Positions 32,135-36,023 of a stretch of 36,023 nucleotides of DNA are shown one piece after another. The stretch covers positions 1 to 36,023 of the forward strand of contig CAKQBK010000013.1 of assembly GCA_934216155.1 (NCBI GenBank). Direction: 5' to 3'. Made by a program: the position numbers and the translations under genes. This DNA comes from an uncultured Dialister sp. Lineage in GTDB: Bacteria > Bacillota > Negativicutes > Veillonellales > Dialisteraceae. The notes beneath the pieces were generated by a model. That model was not told where the DNA came from. It made no database searches and saw only the letters and a list, made by a program, of their open reading frames with translations. How positions within the stretch are numbered: the first letter of the stretch is position 1; the number at the start of each line of letters is the position of its first letter.

Positions 32135-33068
32135 TTACAATATCGTATTCATGGGTACCCCTGATTTCTGCCTTCCTGCTTTGGAAGCCCTTTGTGCCCA
32201 TGGGTATACCCCAAAAGCCATCTATACCCAGCCAGATAAAATCAACGGCAGAGGGAAGAAAATCACTTTCTCTCCGGTGAAAAAATTTGCCTTAGACCAT
32301 GACATCCCGGTCCATCAGCCTTTATCCTTCAAGAACGAAGAAGAAGTGGAAACGCTAAAAGCCCTGCAGCCGGATATTTTGATTGTCATTGCCTATGGCC
32401 GCATTTTGCCAAAAGCGGTGCTGGATATTCCTACTTACGGTGCCATTAATGTCCATGCTTCCCTGCTCCCGAAGTATAGAGGGGCCGCTCCGATTCAGCG
32501 AGTTATTATTGACGGAGAAAAAGAAACTGGCGTTACCATTATGCAGCTCGATGAAGGGATGGATACAGGAAATATGGTAGAAACAGTGACTATGGACATT
32601 CCGCCCCATATGACAGCGGGAGAACTGTTTGATGCGTTAGGACCTTTGGGGGCCCAAGCACTGATTGATGTGATGGATCATCTGCCGGAAAAATTGGCCG
32701 CTTCTGTTCCACAGAATCATGAAGAAGCCACCTATGCGGAAAAAGTCACCAAGGACATGGGCCATATGGATTGGCATAAAGACGCATCGGTCATTGATTG
32801 CCTCATGCGCGGCATGTATCCGAACCCGGGAACCTATACCATGTTCCGCGGCAAGCGGGTGAAACTCCATCGCGGCTGGGCCGAAGAGGAAACATCTGGA
32901 AAAGAACCGGGGACCATTATTTCTACAGAAGGTGGTATCATCCGTGTGGCTTGCGGAAAAGGCACTATGGCCATCAGTGATTTGCAGCCAGAAAATCATA
33001 AGCAAATGAAAGCCTCTGATTTTATCAATGGATATCAGGTGAAGGTCAATGACACATTCGAATGCTAA
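32124..33068 (+). CDS. fmt: Methionyl-tRNA formyltransferase
   Basis: A 314-aa enzyme that formylates initiator Met-tRNA using 10-formyl-THF. FMGTPDFCLPALEAL at the N-terminus, the catalytic Asn-His-Asp set in INVHASLLPKYRGAAPIQRVIIDGE...TGVTIMQLDEGMDTG, and the C-terminal OB-like tRNA-binding domain (PNPGTYTMFRGKRVKLHRG) are all present. ATG 32124 is chosen over the in-frame upstream extension because AAAGGA lies about 10 bases before it and it overlaps def only slightly. The end overlaps rsmB by 20 bases. Confidence 0.97.
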   Translation: MKNNYNIVFMGTPDFCLPALEALCAHGYTPKAIYTQPDKINGRGKKITFSPVKKFALDHDIPVHQPLSFKNEEEVETLKALQPDILIVIAYGRILPKAVLDIPTYGAINVHASLLPKYRGAAPIQRVIIDGEKETGVTIMQLDEGMDTGNMVETVTMDIPPHMTAGELFDALGPLGAQALIDVMDHLPEKLAASVPQNHEEATYAEKVTKDMGHMDWHKDASVIDCLMRGMYPNPGTYTMFRGKRVKLHRGWAEEETSGKEPGTIISTEGGIIRVACGKGTMAISDLQPENHKQMKASDFINGYQVKVNDTFEC

Positions 33069-34407
33069 TCCAGCACCATCGGCTCGTCGATTGGCCTATC
33101 AGGCATTGTATGACGTACTGGAAAAGGATGCTTACGCCAATATCACTTTGCAGTCCATCATGGGTAAATATACATTAAAAAAAGAAGAATCTCACTTACT
33201 CACAGAACTGGTCTATGGGGTACTTCGGAAATATAACTATTTGCTTTGGATTATTTCCCAAATGAGCAAACAGCCTCTGAAAAAACTCCATCCGTCTGTG
33301 CGGATTCTTCTTTGTATTTCTTTGTATCAATTGTTGTATCTGACCCGCATTCCTGAATCGGCGGCGGTCAATGAATCGGTGAAAATTGCTAAGAAATTGA
33401 CCCATCAGGGCAATGTGCGATTCATCAATGGACTGCTTCGGAATTATCTCCGTCAGAAAGAAACCATTGTCATTCCTTCCGAAACAGAGAATCCGCTTCT
33501 GCACGATGAATTGACCTATTGTCTTCCGGGCTGGCTCATTCAGCGTTGGGAAAAAGAATGTGGAAGAGATAAGGCTCTTGCTATTTTTTCTGCCCTGAAC
33601 GAAACGCCTTGCATGACCATTCGTGTCAATTCTTTAAAAACAACCAAAGAAGATTTCATGAAGCAACTGGCTGACAATGGCATCGAAGCGGAAGATATCC
33701 CTGGCCTCAAAGAAGGGCTGACCATTCGTAAAGGGGCCAGCCAATTCTTTACCCATTTGCTTTCCAGTGGAGAGGCTTACGTGCAGTCTGCTTCTTCTAT
33801 GGTGCCCGTTCATGTACTGGAACCTAAAGCAGGGGAGACCGTGCTGGACATGTGCGCCGCTCCGGGAAGCAAAACGACACAAATGGCAGAATGGATGAAA
33901 AATGAGGGCACCATCGATGCCTGGGATTTGTATCCCCATAAGATTTCTCTCATCAAAAAGAATGCCAAAAAAGAAGGCATTACCATCATTCATGCCGGTG
34001 CGAGAGATTCTTCAAAGCCTATGCCGCAGGTCAATGGGAAATATGATAAAATCCTCCTCGATGCGCCTTGCTCTGGGCTGGGCGTTTTGGGGCACAAAGC
34101 AGAAATTCGTTGGCGCCGGCAAGAAGCGGATTTAGAAGCCTTTCCGCCACTGCAGCAGAAACTTTTGACTTGTGCAGCGTCTTATTTGAAATCTGGCGGC
34201 ACTTTGGTGTATAGTACCTGTACGCTGAACCGGGCGGAAAATGAAGACATGATTCGCTGGTTCCTGTCGGAGCATCCAGAGTTTGAACCTGTCGATTTCA
34301 CCCTGTCCGATACCCAAACATCAGAACATGGCATAATGACCCTTTGGCCTGATGAATGGGACAGCGACGGGTTCTTCGTAGCAAAATTGAAGAAAGTTAG
34401 CGGTTAA
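33049..34407 (+). CDS. rsmB: 16S rRNA m5C967 methyltransferase
   Basis: A 452-aa SAM-dependent methyltransferase of the Sun/RsmB family. The N-terminal NusB-like RNA-binding domain (ARRLAYQALYDVLEKDAYANITL...LVYGVLRKYNYLLWII) precedes a Rossmann domain. That domain has the SAM loop DMCAAPGSKTTQMAEWM, the motif DAPCSGLGVLGHKAEIRWRR with the product-release cysteine, and the nucleophilic cysteine in YSTCTLNRAENE. It starts inside fmt, so translation is coupled. A 60-bp gap with a hairpin follows before rlmN. Confidence 0.96.
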   Translation: MTHSNANPAPSARRLAYQALYDVLEKDAYANITLQSIMGKYTLKKEESHLLTELVYGVLRKYNYLLWIISQMSKQPLKKLHPSVRILLCISLYQLLYLTRIPESAAVNESVKIAKKLTHQGNVRFINGLLRNYLRQKETIVIPSETENPLLHDELTYCLPGWLIQRWEKECGRDKALAIFSALNETPCMTIRVNSLKTTKEDFMKQLADNGIEAEDIPGLKEGLTIRKGASQFFTHLLSSGEAYVQSASSMVPVHVLEPKAGETVLDMCAAPGSKTTQMAEWMKNEGTIDAWDLYPHKISLIKKNAKKEGITIIHAGARDSSKPMPQVNGKYDKILLDAPCSGLGVLGHKAEIRWRRQEADLEAFPPLQQKLLTCAASYLKSGGTLVYSTCTLNRAENEDMIRWFLSEHPEFEPVDFTLSDTQTSEHGIMTLWPDEWDSDGFFVAKLKKVSG

Positions 34408-34450
34408 CAGTTGACAGTTAACGGTTAACTGCCTACTGTCAACTGCTAAC
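34403..34450 (+). repeat. GTTAACAGTTGACAGT hairpin between rsmB and rlmN
   Basis: 16-bp arms with one mismatch (34403-34418 and 34435-34450), and a loop itself made of GTTAACGGTTAAC words. It fits the local theme of intergenic hairpins made of short repeated words and might attenuate readthrough into rlmN. Confidence 0.8.
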
Positions 34451-34470
34451 TTATTAAACAAGGAGTACTT

Positions 34471-35511
34471 ATGACCTGGAATATCTGGGGGCATACCCTG
34501 TCTGAAATGGAAGACTGGATCGTGAAGAATGGTTTTCCAAAGTTCAGAGCTAAGCAAATACAGGATTACCTGTATCGTCGATATATTTTTTCTTTTGATG
34601 ACATGAAACAGTTGCCAGGCCCTATGAGAGATTGGCTCAAAGAAAATGCACAGCTGAGCAAACCGGAAATTATGAGTCAGATCCAGTCCACCGATGGAGA
34701 TACCACCAAACTGCTTTTGAAACTGTCCGATGGGTCTCTGGTAGAAACGGTGTGCATGCATCACGTATATGGCAATTCCATTTGTGTATCCACCCAGGTG
34801 GGTTGCGCCATGGGATGTATTTTCTGCGCTTCCACCAGAAATGGGCTGGAACGAAATCTGGACGCAGGAGAAATCCTGGCCCAAGTCTATGCCTTTCGTG
34901 AACTCTATGACGCGCCAATTCATTCTATCGTACTCATGGGTGCAGGGGAACCGCTGACCAATTATGAAAATGCGCTTCGGTTCATTCGTCTCTGTAATGA
35001 CCCAGGGCTTTTGAATATCAGCCTAAGAAATATCACCCTGTCCACTTGCGGTATCGTTCCACAAATTTATCGCTTAGCAGATGAAGGATTGCCTATTACG
35101 CTGGCTATTTCTCTTCATGCGCCAAACGACACCATCCGTAATCGGATTCTTCCATCGAGCCGGAATTTTAAAATCGAAGATGTGGTGAAAGCAGCCCATT
35201 ATTATTTCAAAACCACTGGGCGCCGCGTCACCTTTGAATACATCCTTATCAAAGACGTCAATGCGTCCAAAGAAAATGCGGAAGAACTGTGCCGCCTGGT
35301 AGGAAAGATGAATTGTCATTTCAATCTGATTCCTATCAATGGGACAGAACATATCAAACTCTTCCCGCCGACCTGGAAAGAAGTCAAAGCTTTCCAGGAG
35401 ATTCTAGAAAAGAATGGAAAAAGTACCACCGTCCGGCGGCAAATGGGCGACGAAATCCAAGCCGCTTGCGGTCAGCTGAAGAGACGGTATTTGACGAAGA
35501 AGGAAAAGTGA
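34471..35511 (+). CDS. rlmN: Dual-specificity 23S rRNA/tRNA adenine C2-methyltransferase
   Basis: A 346-aa radical-SAM enzyme that methylates A2503 of 23S rRNA and A37 of some tRNAs. The 4Fe-4S cluster cysteines are C112, C116 and C119 in GCAMGCIFC. The two mechanism cysteines of the family correspond to C105 (ICVSTQVGC) and C333 (AACGQL). VLMGAGEPL follows the cluster as expected. AAGGAG sits just before ATG 34471. Last recognised gene of the run. Confidence 0.96.
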   Translation: MTWNIWGHTLSEMEDWIVKNGFPKFRAKQIQDYLYRRYIFSFDDMKQLPGPMRDWLKENAQLSKPEIMSQIQSTDGDTTKLLLKLSDGSLVETVCMHHVYGNSICVSTQVGCAMGCIFCASTRNGLERNLDAGEILAQVYAFRELYDAPIHSIVLMGAGEPLTNYENALRFIRLCNDPGLLNISLRNITLSTCGIVPQIYRLADEGLPITLAISLHAPNDTIRNRILPSSRNFKIEDVVKAAHYYFKTTGRRVTFEYILIKDVNASKENAEELCRLVGKMNCHFNLIPINGTEHIKLFPPTWKEVKAFQEILEKNGKSTTVRRQMGDEIQAACGQLKRRYLTKKEK

Positions 35512-35956
35512 TACTGTATTTTGGTGACTGGTGACTGGTGACTGGTGACTGGATTTTAGGGATAAGTAATGGATGCTCGATAATTCATACGCCCGACATT
35601 TACTGAATATATGCAGTGAAATATTGTCATGGAGGCGCATAGGGATACGGGCTATTGTGCAGATTTCTGTGCACTTACTGTTGTTGGTTGTTAGTTGTCG
35701 GTTGTTTGGCCCCAACAACAAACAACTAACAACCAGCAACAATTGCTAATCCGATTTTATTCTACTTGAAATTTGAATTAACGAGCAGCCACTAAGTAGC
35801 TAGGCCCCGGGGATTAGGGTAATGGTGTTAGGTTAAGCGACATATGGGATGGTTTCTTTTGAGGCGAGGTTTCTCAGGTTCCCCGAATGAAATGATAACG
35901 CTATGGAAATGTGAGAGATTTGAGAAATCTGAGCAATCTTTTTTTGCACGACAAAA
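35512..35956. repeat. Repeat-dense intergenic region after rlmN
   Basis: No gene. It contains four exact tandem GGTGACT heptamers (35523-35550). A TTGTT/AGTTG hairpin has 13-bp arms (GGTTGTTAGTTGT 35686-35698 with 35722-35734). A degenerate AGGTTNCTCAGG element is at 35867-35940. The first two families occur as long palindromes elsewhere in the window. Confidence 0.8.
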
Positions 35957-35976
35957 ACACGGATGAAAATCCGTGT
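35957..35976 (+). promoter_or_regulatory. GAAA-loop hairpin before the last gene
   Basis: An 8-bp perfect stem, ACACGGAT (35957-35964) / ATCCGTGT (35969-35976), closed by a GAAA tetraloop, 23 bases upstream of ATG 36000. No T-run, so not a terminator; it may stabilise or regulate the mRNA leader. Confidence 0.6.
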
Positions 35977-35999
35977 GGAATTGCCAGGGAGAGGTCACC

Positions 36000-36023
36000 A
36001 TGAATACGGCGAAGGCGCATGCC
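36000..36023 (+). CDS. Start of a gene cut by the window edge
   Basis: ATG 36000 with GGGAGAGG about 7 bases upstream; only MNTAKAHA is visible. In many Firmicutes the gene after rlmN is a PP2C-type Ser/Thr phosphatase. That is a guess from gene order, and the eight residues neither support nor exclude it. Confidence 0.55.

Overview
The window reads as a low-to-mid GC bacterial chromosome, most likely a Negativicute (Veillonellales, Dialister- or Megasphaera-like). That is inferred from the gene set: XseAB, an AHAS/acetolactate decarboxylase pair, a biotin-dependent carboxyltransferase subunit without its own biotin domain, an S-box-controlled metK, and a priA-def-fmt-rsmB-rlmN run. It is also inferred from many short-word intergenic hairpins. 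I could not test the assignment by database search. I saw no rRNA, tRNA or CRISPR array.

Layout. (1) 1-2467: a DNA N6-adenine methyltransferase gene and the divergent 5' stub of a PLD-type restriction nuclease. They sit between two perfect direct repeats of at least 75 bp, the second of which ends 3 bp before xseA. This looks like a restriction-modification cassette inserted with a long target duplication and then half lost. (2) 2471-4384: xseA, xseB and a small secreted protein, apparently one transcription unit. (3) 4442-7000: secreted or unknown proteins, one of them a two-domain gene broken by a single in-frame TAA. (4) 7000-15700: the main accessory locus. It holds a probable small RNA or leaderless mini-gene, a lipoprotein, a 190-aa unknown protein, a 1789-aa protein with a C-terminal P-loop ATPase, and an overlapping gene whose product ends in a HEPN-type RNxxxH motif. 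A 19-bp hairpin terminator closes it. Related GACTTTAGAAGTC palindromes occur at 5432, 7403 and 15649, and nowhere else that I noticed. (5) 15727-20305: two paralogous, probably degenerate nucleotidyltransferase-fold genes flank an orphan Flp-type pilin gene, an RloA/AbiL-like AAA ATPase on the minus strand, and a 1-kb gene-poor stretch with twin palindromes and a possible ncRNA. (6) 20631-26588: metabolic genes ilvN-ilvB (minus), acetolactate decarboxylase (minus), a divergent LysR regulator, and a pyruvate/oxaloacetate carboxyltransferase subunit. (7) 27000-36023: S-box riboswitch and metK, then priA, def-fmt-rsmB, rlmN, and the first eight codons of another gene.

How they fit together. Regions 6 and 7 are housekeeping: pyruvate to acetolactate, then to branched-chain amino acids or acetoin; SAM synthesis; replication restart; N-terminal formyl turnover; rRNA methylation. 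Regions 1 to 5 look like an accessory block dominated by conflict-type functions (methyltransferase, large sensor-like ATPase, HEPN protein, RloA-like ATPase, nucleotidyltransferase-like proteins). The best candidate for an undescribed system is the large ATPase plus HEPN pair at 9244-15640, possibly with the 190-aa protein and lipoprotein upstream. Its defence role is inference from domain logic.
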